Assembly: GCF_964204645.1 (NCBI RefSeq)
Contig: NC_134026.1
Location: 26,492,650-26,556,649, forward strand
DNA from: Tubulanus polymorphus
Taxonomy: Eukaryota; Nemertea; Palaeonemertea; Tubulaniformes; Tubulanidae
DNA length: 64,000 bases
Direction of reading: 5' to 3'
Shown: piece after piece, positions 24,901-34,248 of the stretch
How the letters are laid out: every line of letters starts with the position of its first letter
Position numbering within the stretch: the first letter of the stretch is position 1
The notes under the pieces: generated by a model
Told to the model about the DNA's origin: nothing
Database searches by the model: none
The model's input: only the letters and a program-made list of their open reading frames with translations
Program-made: the position numbers and the translations under genes

Positions 24901-27900
24901 GGGATTTTGGAGATGGAACATCGCCTGTTGTCAAAATTGGTTTCCTGAAAGGGTCAACAGTTAACCATACATATATAAAAGGAGGTGACTTCTCAGTTAA
25001 GATGACAGCGAGTAATGAAGCTGGAAGTAATACTGCATGTATTAATGTTAATATATTTGGTAAGTTTTATTACGAAATTATATATTGGTAGAGATACATT
25101 GATGGTTATCAATACATAAACAATAGTATTCATTATAGTTTTCTTCAATTGTTGCTCAGGCAAACTTCGGTTCTCGTAGTAAGTCAACTGCAAACTAAGT
25201 GAAGCTGAATGTCAGTAAGTCCGGTCCAAAAATAGCAAACCGTGTGATGGGCAAGATCTAACTTAAGTGCATTCAATTATTAGTTCCGACCGCTAAATGA
25301 CTAACTACAAAAACTGAAGTTCGCCCGAGCTGCTTTCAGAATTTGGGTTCAATCATGTTTTAAAAATTGACACACGTCGTATAAGTTTTTTTGCGCCCTC
25401 TCTGTAATCTCGATGTGTTAAGCTGTAGATAATACAATTCATGAAGCTGTTACTGATTGCAAGCCATGTCAGCGCAAAATCAAAAATCATCGGTGTTGTA
25501 TTGTGACCTATGAAGCTTAGAATCGTTTGCTGTATCGTGAAAGGCAACCAACAAGTGAAAAACATCACTACAGTTACAGCAATAGTTTTGATTGCTTTGC
25601 CACCTCCAATTTTCACTGGTTTGCCTCCATGGCGTGTGATGATAGATATGTCATGTACATGTCGGCGAGTTATTTTGTGAATTTTGTAGTATGAAAAAAT
25701 AATCAATATCATACCCGGAATAATCTGTAATCCAAATGAGTAAAGTACTATGTGATAGTTCATCGGAAAGTTGAAATGGCTCGCAAATGTACTCGGTTTG
25801 TAATAGTATTCGCCAAATCCATAAAATGGTGTTGTAAGTATGAGTGCATTAACCAGCCAGTTGGCAGCATTAATCATCATACATCTACTAGCAGACATGA
25901 TTTCCAAATAATGAAATGGTCTGCTTAAAGCCATGTATCGGTCAAAGCTCACTGTGCCCAGGGTTAGAATAGAAACGGCACAAAATAACTGCGCAAAGAA
26001 TCCATGAACTTGAACGGACTGCGTAGATGCCGGATAAACTCCGCTGAGTGAGTACGGTAAACTAGTGGTCAAACATACAAAACCGACTCCCAAATCGGTC
26101 AATGCCAGATTTACGAGGAAACATCCTGTATTGTTGTGTAACTTCTTCGTCGAAATAAGCACTGCAAAATTGAATATTGTTCCCACTAGAATAAAGAGTG
26201 TGATGAAGAATATGATAATCATGCAGGGAACACATTTAGTGCAAGCTGGTTTTCCATATGTATTGCACATCAATCCTGTTGTATTTACAGTCATTGTTTC
26301 AACGTCTGTTATATCTCTAGACAAGATGCATACCTCATTGGTATTCCGTTTGACATTCAGATTTAAGCCACTATCAATCCAGTACTTAGCTGAAACTTTC
26401 GCTTCTTATTCACATATTTCTGAGCTAATTTAGTTTATTTGCTTCTGCAGTTGAATAATTAATCAAATTCTAATGCATAACTATTGCTTACTTTAGAGGT
26501 AATTGTGGGAACTCCCATGTGGTTCAAATTACTGTATTGATCATTACTATGTCCATTGAAATCTGGACAGAACATTTGATCGATAAGAAATACATGCCAC
26601 ACGATTTATCGAAAAATCATATGTCATATGGCTTTTTCGATCAATTCTATTACAGATATTGTTTGTGATGAATAATTAAGATTTAACTCTTCTGTCTTGC
26701 TAGATGCTATTCTCGAGTTGGATACAGATGTCCCACATGGTGTAGTTGCAAACAGATCATTTTTACTGTATTCAACTGCATTACCTGTGAACGGTAGTCA
26801 TGGTCATGTATTTTATGCTTGGACATTTGGAGATGAGGTAGGCAATTTATTTAAGACCACAGAAATCTGTATAAAAACATGTCTCATGCTATACTTGATG
26901 TCTCAATGAATACTGTAAATCTTAGAAAAAAAAGCCTCCCATGTTGACCTTCAAGACTTCAGTGGAACATACGTATCGTAAAGCTGGTACATATACAACA
27001 ACTGTAGAAGCTTTCAACACAGTTAGTCGATTCATAAGAAAATTTACAGTTCATGTTTACCGTAAGTCTAATACCGTTTTTTTCTCATTGATAAATTGAA
27101 AATTCCTACATATATTTTTTCAAACATTGGCAAAATCTTTTTCACTTACAGCAACTTCTGAAGACTTCCTTATCGTTCATCTTGGATTTGATAAACACCT
27201 CGATCTAATGAAAATTGACACAGAAGAATGGAGGCTATTTTTTGGGAATCTATTGAAGAACAAGTTGCTTGCTGCAAGTATTTTTGTTTTAATATACCTG
27301 TATATCCTTTGATATGTTGATATAGACATGCATGAAATGTTTATTTCTATCCCATTCAGACTCTGTCGATGTCAAAAGATTTGACTTTAGATGTGATAGT
27401 TAACAAAGGTATACCAACTACTGCAGATGTTGAAATCTATGCGAGTACAAGTCAAGCTGAAAAATCCTTCAAATTTCAAATTAAAGAGGTGTGTTATAAA
27501 TTAAGGGTATAATGATTTTCAAATTGACCATTCATAGGTAAGGACTTAATCTCATTGCTATATATTTTTCTTCGTGGACAGTTGGGTAATGCACTAGTAC
27601 GAAAAGTGAATACCAGTCACATGATGATTGATTTTGTAAATGGTTATGCTGTGCAGATACGAAATGCCAAAATCGATGGTATGAAAAGAAAAAATTTCAG
27701 AAATTTTAAGTGAAAAATTGCGATTAGTCTCACTCTCTCCAGCTAATTATTGTTTGTTTGCAGTTCCAGTTCCTAAACCAACTCCAGGACTACCACCCAG
27801 AGGATCCTCTGGGTATGCAGCTATCTATATCTGTGTTCCGATACTACTTGCAGCTATATTCGTCTCTGCTCTTGTTGTTATCCATTATAAAAGGTAATTA

Positions 27901-28333
27901 CATGTACATTCATTAGTATACAGGTTGTTCAGTGTGTAAATCAAGTAGAATCAATCAGCTCAGAGTAGATCCATATTACATCATAACATCTAGATATACC
28001 TATTTGCATAAATTACAGAAAGTTCAGAAATGTTCATCGCTATGCAATGATGCGAAGCCGTCCACAAGCTGATAGTCTTTTAAATGATATGGACAATGAT
28101 CTTGATGACGATGATCCACCGTTGGATCCCAATCCAAGTATTCTCAATGACGATTCAGATGATGATCCCCTTGGTGAGTAAAATTAACCATTTGGAATTC
28201 GATGGTATAGATTTACAAAAAGTGGCTCAAAATTTCATTTCATTTTCCATTCTCAGTGGGTGAACCGACGTTGGTTATGATGACTGGTGCTGAAGTTGTA
28301 AATGATGAACAGAGAAATCAAGTTAATGTCTAA
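20710..28333 (+). CDS. SORCS: SorCS-type VPS10-domain sorting receptor (complete)
   Basis: Exons: 20710-21003, 21126-21193, 21281-21374, 21464-21619, 21699-21769, 21860-21924, 22159-22280, 22364-22453, 22745-22915, 23005-23151, 23299-23401, 23480-23553, 23635-23735, 23813-23920, 24006-24123, 24205-24341, 24419-24535, 24617-24794, 24873-25059, 26704-26837, 26926-27061, 27152-27273, 27360-27488, 27582-27678, 27764-27893, 28019-28173, 28257-28333. Total 3381 nt, 1126 residues, every phase agreeing. It is a type I membrane receptor that sorts cargo and neurotrophic ligands between Golgi, endosome and surface. Order of parts: signal peptide about 1-25; furin site RIRR (54-57) ending the propeptide; VPS10 propeller with STDGG and CDEGKTW Asp-box-like turns; cysteine-rich 10CC region about 588-700; PKD domain with WDFGDGT at 748-754; a second PKD-like segment at about 801-890; a SorCS-specific membrane-proximal region; TM about 1024-1047; and a 79-residue acidic tail with a YAMM endocytosis motif (1058-1061). 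The PKD domain separates SorCS from sortilin and SorLA. Intron 22 appears to be GC-AG. Confidence 0.93.
21939..21974. repeat. TA microsatellite in SorCS intron 6
   Basis: About 18 TA units start roughly 14 bases after the intron 6 donor at 21925. Confidence 0.9.
25353..26294 (-). CDS. Orphan class A GPCR, intronless, nested in SorCS intron 19
   Basis: This is a single open frame of 313 residues from the first in-frame ATG at 26294. The frame stays open upstream to a stop at 26406-26408, so a longer or spliced amino end is possible. Seven membrane segments carry N42 (1.50), D67 (2.50), D118-R119-Y120 (DRY), W146 (4.50), P193 (5.50) and CWLP at 248-251 in TM6. TM7 has N286-C-I-I-Y290, so the NPxxY proline is a cysteine. 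The usual disulphide cysteine at 3.25 is V94, and the second extracellular loop has no cysteine. The short amino end holds four cysteines (10, 18, 21, 24) and an N-glycosylation site NTT. There is no lysine at 7.43, so it is not an opsin, although the loop 2 text PFYGFGEY recalls opsin and prostanoid receptors. Ligand unknown. The host intron is 1.64 kb and is occupied mostly by this gene. Confidence 0.85.
   Translation of the reverse strand: MTVNTTGLMCNTYGKPACTKCVPCMIIIFFITLFILVGTIFNFAVLISTKKLHNNTGCFLVNLALTDLGVGFVCLTTSLPYSLSGVYPASTQSVQVHGFFAQLFCAVSILTLGTVSFDRYMALSRPFHYLEIMSASRCMMINAANWLVNALILTTPFYGFGEYYYKPSTFASHFNFPMNYHIVLYSFGLQIIPGMILIIFSYYKIHKITRRHVHDISIITRHGGKPVKIGGGKAIKTIAVTVVMFFTCWLPFTIQQTILSFIGHNTTPMIFDFALTWLAISNSFMNCIIYSLTHRDYREGAKKLIRRVSIFKT
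26608..26641. repeat. Imperfect hairpin upstream of the nested GPCR
   Basis: ATCGAAAAA pairs with TTTTTCGAT, and an inner CATATG pairs with CATATG, with two small mismatches. It lies about 310 bp upstream of the nested GPCR start and 63 bp before SorCS exon 20. It may be structural or fortuitous. Confidence 0.5.
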
Positions 28334-29309
28334 GACAGTGATGGATCTGGCACGGATTTATTATATTTTTATAGTTTTATGTATATTTACTAATAGCAGA
28401 GAAATACCTGGTACATGTACATGTATTTCGGATGAGTTTGTGAGCTGGGTGCATTTCATAAATATTTGTGATTGCTTGCAACAGATTTGGGTTCATTGCT
28501 GAAGATTCTTCTCCTTACTGAGTACCTGTACCAGTCAACTGCGCTCAAGGGAAAACTCCAGTATCCGATCAACTTGGTCTGAATGCTGTAATACAGTAGA
28601 ACCCGCTCAGCTCAGATCATTCAGGATCAATGGAATTCATCCAGTCTATGAGAAATCCGAATAAAACATCATATTTTACATATGTTTATGCATAGGTGGA
28701 CTGAACATGAAATCCAGATTAGATCAAAATCTGTAATAAACTGATCCGAATTAAGCGAGTTTGAACGTAGTCAGCTACTGAGTAAGGTGAAGTCTACTTT
28801 ATATGAGATCTTTTTAAATCTGGAATCAAAGTATGTAATTAAAATTCAAACAACTATGTCCATATTGTGAAAACTATTTATTCGGCTGATACATTCCATG
28901 ATTGTATTGTATAATTTTCATCTGTTTCCAGTCATTGCTTCTTAAGAAATCTTCAAGGCGAGTAACTTCGGGACCAAGTGCTATTTTCAAACTACTCATT
29001 CCTGTTTCATTAATGTGCTAATTATGTATTTAGAAATATTTTCTAAGGATTGTGTATAGGTTACTGGTATATTAAAATATTGTAAATATGTGACATATCA
29101 AAGTTAACTTGATCACCCTTCATGTTTTCAACAAACTGTTGTAAGAAAACAGCTATGTAATTTATAAAAAAAACTTATGAAGACTAATATGTTTATATAC
29201 ATGAGTACGAGTAGGTAATTCATACTGTCTATAAATTAGGAAATGTAAAATAACAAAATTTATTGTTAAATCTTTCAAAGTAGAAGTTGTGTTAAAAAAT
29301 ATCATGAAC

Positions 29310-29315
29310 AATAAA
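29310..29315 (+). terminator. SorCS polyadenylation signal candidate
   Basis: AATAAA lies 977 bp after the SorCS stop codon; I noticed no exact AATAAA nearer the stop. Assigned by position only. Confidence 0.4.
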
Positions 29316-29597
29316 CTGATCATCTTTTTTCATCTATCTAGATAAATTTGATTTCTTTATTTTTTATGTACCTGGGAGGTGTAAATTCAATTGGTTTTCT
29401 GTAGAATCCATTAACTCTTCAATCACTTGGTCACCTTTTTTCTGGATATAGAATATTACAACTTGCAACAAGTCGATTACATGTTCTTGCAACCGATGGA
29501 GACTAAGTCGCACACATTCGCTGGCAATCGCTTCACAACTGACCTACGCCCAGCTTACACGTACAACATATGCAACACATGTTTTAATCATAAACTG

Positions 29598-29603
29598 TTT
29601 ATT
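29598..29603 (-). terminator. CARD-DD gene polyadenylation signal candidate
   Basis: AATAAA on the minus strand lies about 340 bp beyond the stop codon of the gene at 29944-32358. Confidence 0.4.
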
Positions 29604-29943
29604 AAATTAGAAGTGTTAACAAGAATAAGATCTTATTGCACTTCATATCACCGGAAAAGATCATATTGATCTGGCATTTAATTGAATCAATTACATTACA
29701 TGTCTGGCTTGCCACTGTGGAACTTTGTTAAAACATCGGATAATGATTTATCAGTTATCAAAAATCAAGAATTTCATCCCAAATATAAGATTTTGACAAT
29801 TTCATACTGGATATATAGAACTATCAGTTATAACATGAACTCCAAAACGAAAGAGCCCATGGTTATATCAAACATATTTTCTGGTCACCTGAAGATTGTT
29901 CTAACGAGGTTCCACTGTTACTGTTGTTTGACAATTGACTGCG

Positions 29944-32358
29944 TTAACTGTTTCTGAAAAACTTAAACAGAATCCCTGTACTAACTCCAATGATAGCAAT
30001 TATCCCACCAGCCACTACAGCTTGATTTCTGAATATGTTTCCTCTCTCATTATGACCATCATTTGATCCACGCCCAACAGAATTTGTGACAATTGAATGA
30101 TCAACATTGCAACTTTTTGGCACTTTATCATAGTCTTTTTGAGCAACATCACTCTCACTCATGAATTCACTGCCAGTATGGGATTTTTCAGCAGACATCA
30201 AACTATTTTCATTTTCTGTTGCTTTATCATCATTTTCTGGTTTGTCAGCGGATTGAGGGGATACGGATGCATCCTCAGATACATACGTATTTAAGCTGTT
30301 TTCATCACTAGCATTTGAGGTTTCAGTTGAAACCTCGTGCTCTTCAGTCTCTTTATAGATGCCACCTTGAACATTTTCTTTCCCACTTGCCTGGTTTTTC
30401 TCCATCTTTTTACCACCGGCATTATTGTCACCTGCTAATGTCTCAAGGATCTCTGATTCATTTAATGATGTTTCTGGCATACTCGAGTGATCCTCTAAAT
30501 TTTCATGTAGTCTACGTATATCATCTTTTGTTTTAGTTATCAGCATGTCAGCTGCCTTAGGTTTGACAATACCGGTACCTCCATTATACCTCTCTTCCTC
30601 AATAATATTCGGTTGTGCCCATGCTCTTTCCTCAGTTGTCAGGGATGTAGGTGGTAAGCATACGCTGGAGGTTTGAGAAACCTTACTTTGAACATGTTCC
30701 TGTAATGTTGGATCATTAGACTTTTTTGTAGGCAAACTTACACGAGCCACCTGCAAACTTTTCACAGTTGATGCCTCGCAATGTTCATTATCCTGGAATT
30801 CTGAAGGCAAACTTAACACTGCTTTCAATTTTTTTGGATCCATTGGTTGGTAATCTTCTATGTTATCTAATGACTGATTATTATTAAGTATTTTCTTCTC
30901 TGCTCTGGTAAGGGTCAAAGTTCTATTACCATTGTTGTTGAGGCTCAACACATTTTGATTTGAGTTCGCATCTGTGTTATTAGCTGAACTCATTGATTTA
31001 CCAGAAACATTCAAGGGATCATTTACTTGTTCTTGAACTGCATTTTGAGTCATGACTGACACATTCATAACATCATCAGCTACATCAGTCTGAAATATTT
31101 GAATTCAACATACACAAAGAAAGATAACATTTTGACACATTTTCTTCTTGTTTAATTCACCACGCTTAAAATGTACCTCATCAAATCTAATATTGTTTAT
31201 CCAATTGTAGCCATCTACAGTGCTTATATCATATAACACATCTAATCGCTGAATTGCGTACAAAGCTTGCAGTAATTCACCAAGTGTAGGCAGCTGAACA
31301 GATGACTGCCACAAGTCTAACATTGTCAAAGTAGGACTGAATTTTGCTGTGTTAGCGGCAGCAATGTCATCTGCTCCAAGACCTAAAAATACCAATTTCG
31401 TTAAATTGCATTCAAATTCATCCAAATTCTTGTTTTGATCAATTAATCACACAGCGCATTTACACTGAAATTTCTTGAACTGGAGGTATAAAGTACCTAA
31501 TTTTTCTGCAAGAAATTCCCAATTACGAGTGAGAGATTGTGCAGCACAATAATCCAAGCGCCTCAATTTTTCATTGACAAAACTCTTGTAAGGTATTTTG
31601 TGAAAAAGGGTATCAAGTGTTGCTTCCTTTAAGAGTTGTCTTGGCACAGTTGGGTGTTCCTGAAGTATGCAGGCAAAATATTCTCTGATCATATAGCAAT
31701 TAGATATGTTATGGGAAATCTGATTGCCCTGATTGAACAGGTCATAAGTATTCAGCTACATTTATTCTGAGTAAAACAAATGAATATCTACGAATATTAC
31801 CAATGGAATTTGTTCCGTTTGTGGTTCATTCGTTCTTCTATCTATAAGCATAAATAAAACCAAAAATAGGTGAACCCATCAAAGTTTAGTGTGTTTAATA
31901 CGTCAACTGCTTCATCTCTATGAAGAAAACTAACCCATCAGAATATCGGAAACTGAATTTAGTCTCATGTCTTCACTGTTCAAAACTGAGTCAAGCTGTG
32001 ACACCCCATTACTTTTACCATATAGTGATCTTAAAAAACTTGATAGTGCTTCGGTATTTCCATATCTGTCATAGTCACACATCACCTTCTCCTGAAGAAT
32101 TTCAAAAATGCACAGCCACATGTCAGAGATGCAAGATATTATTCAGGAATAGTTTAGTGTAGTTAAACTGACCATTTCTCAAGCTCTCACTCAGTTCTCA
32201 ATTCCTATACCATAACTTACCCATTCTTGACTTGTTAATACTTTACGAAATACTGTATTCTTTAAAAGACGAACATCTAGCTTCAAAGATATTTCATTTA
32301 TATGGCTTTCCATTCTTTTAATCCCCTGTTTATTTTGTTCGTATGTTTCAGAAGTCAT
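29944..32358 (-). CDS. CARD-like plus death-domain tail-anchored adaptor (MAVS-like)
   Basis: Coding exons (minus): 32358-32221, 32091-31935, 31841-31801, 31659-31497, 31382-31177 and 31089-29944; 1851 nt, 616 residues, all phases agreeing. An acceptor at 32366 just before the ATG implies a 5' UTR intron. Residues about 10-98 look like a CARD: the LT-x14-GN spacing (LTSQEWEK then GNTEALSSFL) is the same as I recall in the CARD of vertebrate MAVS. Residues about 134-220 form a death domain: NWEFLAEKLG, DDIAAAN, TMLDLWQ, LGELLQALYAIQRLDVLYDI, closest to MyD88-type domains. Residues 236-588 are a Ser/Asn/Glu-rich disordered linker with a TRAF6-type P-x-E-x-x-D site (PSEFQD, about 330-335). Residues 591-610 are a single hydrophobic helix followed by KFFRNS, typical of tail anchors of the mitochondrial outer membrane. 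There is no TIR or kinase domain. By inference it is an innate signalling adaptor; an alternative is an unrelated death-domain membrane protein. No clear pLxIS IRF-docking motif was seen. Confidence 0.8.
31801..31841 (-). other. 41-nt microexon of the CARD-DD gene
   Basis: An acceptor ending CTTATAG and a donor CATTG|GTAATA bracket 41 nt. The microexon takes phase 1 in and phase 0 out, which is exactly what the neighbouring exons need (31935 ends phase 1, 31659 starts phase 0). It encodes the linker DRRTNEPQTEQIPL between CARD-like and death domains. Skipping it would shift the frame. Confidence 0.7.
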
Positions 32359-32366
32359 TTTGTTTC

Positions 32367-34248
32367 TGCAATAAAAATAACGGTTCACAGAAGATTTTCT
32401 AATTAGTAGGCCTACTGGTACCGTACTTTCAGTTGCACAACACATGGCTCGGAATCATGCAATTTTGCGCCTTACCCTTTGATTGAAATTCCTGGTGACG
32501 CCGTAGTTAATTACCGAATCATTTGGACCTAGTAAGCTTTATTATCATCAGCTTTATGAAAATATCCGATCGTGAAACTAAACCACAGACAGGTTACATG
32601 GCCGGACATCGATGGCATGACGACCAGGCATGGTTTGATTAATGATTGATAACAAGGAAGCTGGTCAGCGAACAACTTCCATTTATTTGTCCTTCCTGGG
32701 CCTGGCCTATCCTTCCTTTTGGCCTTGGACCTTGCTTTTTTAATTTTTAGGCCTATCTACTTTTAGTATTACTAATTATTATTATTAGTCTCCTGCATTT
32801 TATGATTGAAAACTTAATCCCCAGCAGCAAATGTCTTATAAACTACATACCGGTACTGAATCTATCTAAGCCAAAGCATGAATAAATGGAGCGTAATAGT
32901 CGAGAATAGAAACACAGACTGATTGAATGATCGATGTTGGGTTTTTCCCTGGTCTCTGTACTCCCCGCATGCCACAGTAGGATAGTCAATTAGTATGAAA
33001 TCTTAACCGTCAAGTGCTGCCGCTTTACATAATGTTGACGGCGAATATGTGAACTAAACTATATACTCAGGCACCGCAGGAGGAATATTGATTAATGGTG
33101 TTAGTTTGCATGTTCACCGCTTAATGTTTTATATAGCGACAGCACTTCACGGTTAAGATTTTACACCGTCGGCGGTCGTTATCATCACTCTTTCGGTGGA
33201 AAATCATTCCATTGTTTTATGTTTTATGGTTTGCGCAACTGGTTAGGATTTTTTGCAGTTACATGCATGTAAAACATTTGCAGAAAGTTACATTTCGCCA
33301 TTCGCTTTCCTCGGGCATCTTTTCCTCCCACTCCAGGTCACGGGGTATCGCCATTTGTTCTACCAAGAATTCAACCAAGACACCAAATGTGCGTGCGTTT
33401 AGAACGAAATAGAGCAATTTGAATATTATTTCATAAATGGTATTTTCCAAAAATGTACGAGCTACACAATGACTTGTACTATCTTTATCTTGATTTTAGT
33501 TGAAAATTCCTTGTTACATTTATATGCACGGTGGACCCGAAATCAGAATTCACCAATGAATTCGCACTGCAAATCGTCACGCAATTTAGGGGCCAATACA
33601 AAGTTGTGACCCTAAGAACCAAATGCTGTCTTTGCAAAAATGTTGATTTTGATGTACGGTAAATTCAATAAGCACCTAATGCCACGAGTAAAAGCAGATC
33701 TATGTGTTCCAAAATGTAAAAGGTATCGTGTTTTTGATCGAATAGAAGTGATGCAATTTGAGGTTGACTGTAGGATTTGTCGAGGTTGGTCTATGTGCAA
33801 GATTTGATGACGCACCAAGATTAAGGTCTGAGTGGCTTAAAAAAGGTCCAGCAAATGATTGCTTTTGGTCGAGTCTGACCAAAAGTAGTTCGTGTAACTA
33901 TAGCAGATCTGTAGCCCTAATTTCACCGATCCCGTATCATGCATGTTTATATTTGTTTATTTGTTTTGTCACAGATATGACGTAAACAGAGGACAATGTA
34001 GTACTACAGTCAACGTCATATCGACTGGCGGATCTGATATAAACAATCACACAATAACAGCGTCTATAGCAACCGTTAGTACTGGTCTGTTGGTAGACTA
34101 CCGGTATAAACATTGAATCTAGTGACGTAGGTATATCTGTGATCAAAACACCGCGACTAATCTCTACATGACAGTCAGACGCGTTTAACCATCCAGCCGG
34201 TACGGAACTTAGAAATACCAACTTAAGAAAAAGAAGCTATCCACCAAA
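32367..34248. other. Divergent intergenic region, CARD-DD gene and stathmin gene
   Basis: This region holds the 5' UTR and promoter of the minus-strand adaptor and of the plus-strand stathmin gene. It contains a foldback element at 32998-33161. Short frames on both strands (33212-33450, 33612-33985, 33937-34221) overlap one another, match no family I know and are not called. No TATA box or other clear promoter motif was recognised. Confidence 0.5.
32998..33161. mobile_element. Foldback (inverted-repeat) element, 164 bp
   Basis: The left arm starts AAATCTTAACCGT and continues AAGTGCTG-CGCT. The right arm is its complement (AGCG-CAGCACTT-ACGGTTAAGATTT). Over about 30 bp the arms differ at roughly four positions. 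The interior is non-coding. No target-site duplication could be fixed. Confidence 0.6.

Larger units (their letters stand above)
28334..29943. other. Convergent 3' UTRs of SorCS (+) and the CARD-DD gene (-)
   Basis: The two genes converge with 1610 bp between stop codons. For SorCS, an AATAAA lies at 29310-29315, implying a 3' UTR of about 1 kb. For the minus-strand gene, AATAAA reads at 29603-29598, and another at 29361-29356. The tails may therefore be adjacent or overlap. The open frames here (for example 29427-29669) show no family resemblance and are rejected as genes. Confidence 0.55.

Noticed and set aside
25353-26294. Nested GPCR as an opsin
   Set aside because: No lysine at 7.43 and no loop 2 disulphide cysteine, despite opsin-like text after TM4.
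26295-26324. Longer amino end for the nested GPCR starting at 26324
   Set aside because: That codon is TTG, not ATG. The first in-frame ATG is at 26294.
31660-31692. Death-domain exon starting at MIREYF (31692) rather than 31659
   Set aside because: CAG|AGAA gives the wrong phase and a weak pyrimidine tract. The microexon at 31801-31841 plus the CTTCAG acceptor at 31660 resolves all phases.
32359-32445. Upstream ATG at 32445 for the CARD-DD gene
   Set aside because: A good 3' splice site (TTTTTATTGCAG) lies between it and 32358, so this stretch is best read as intron.
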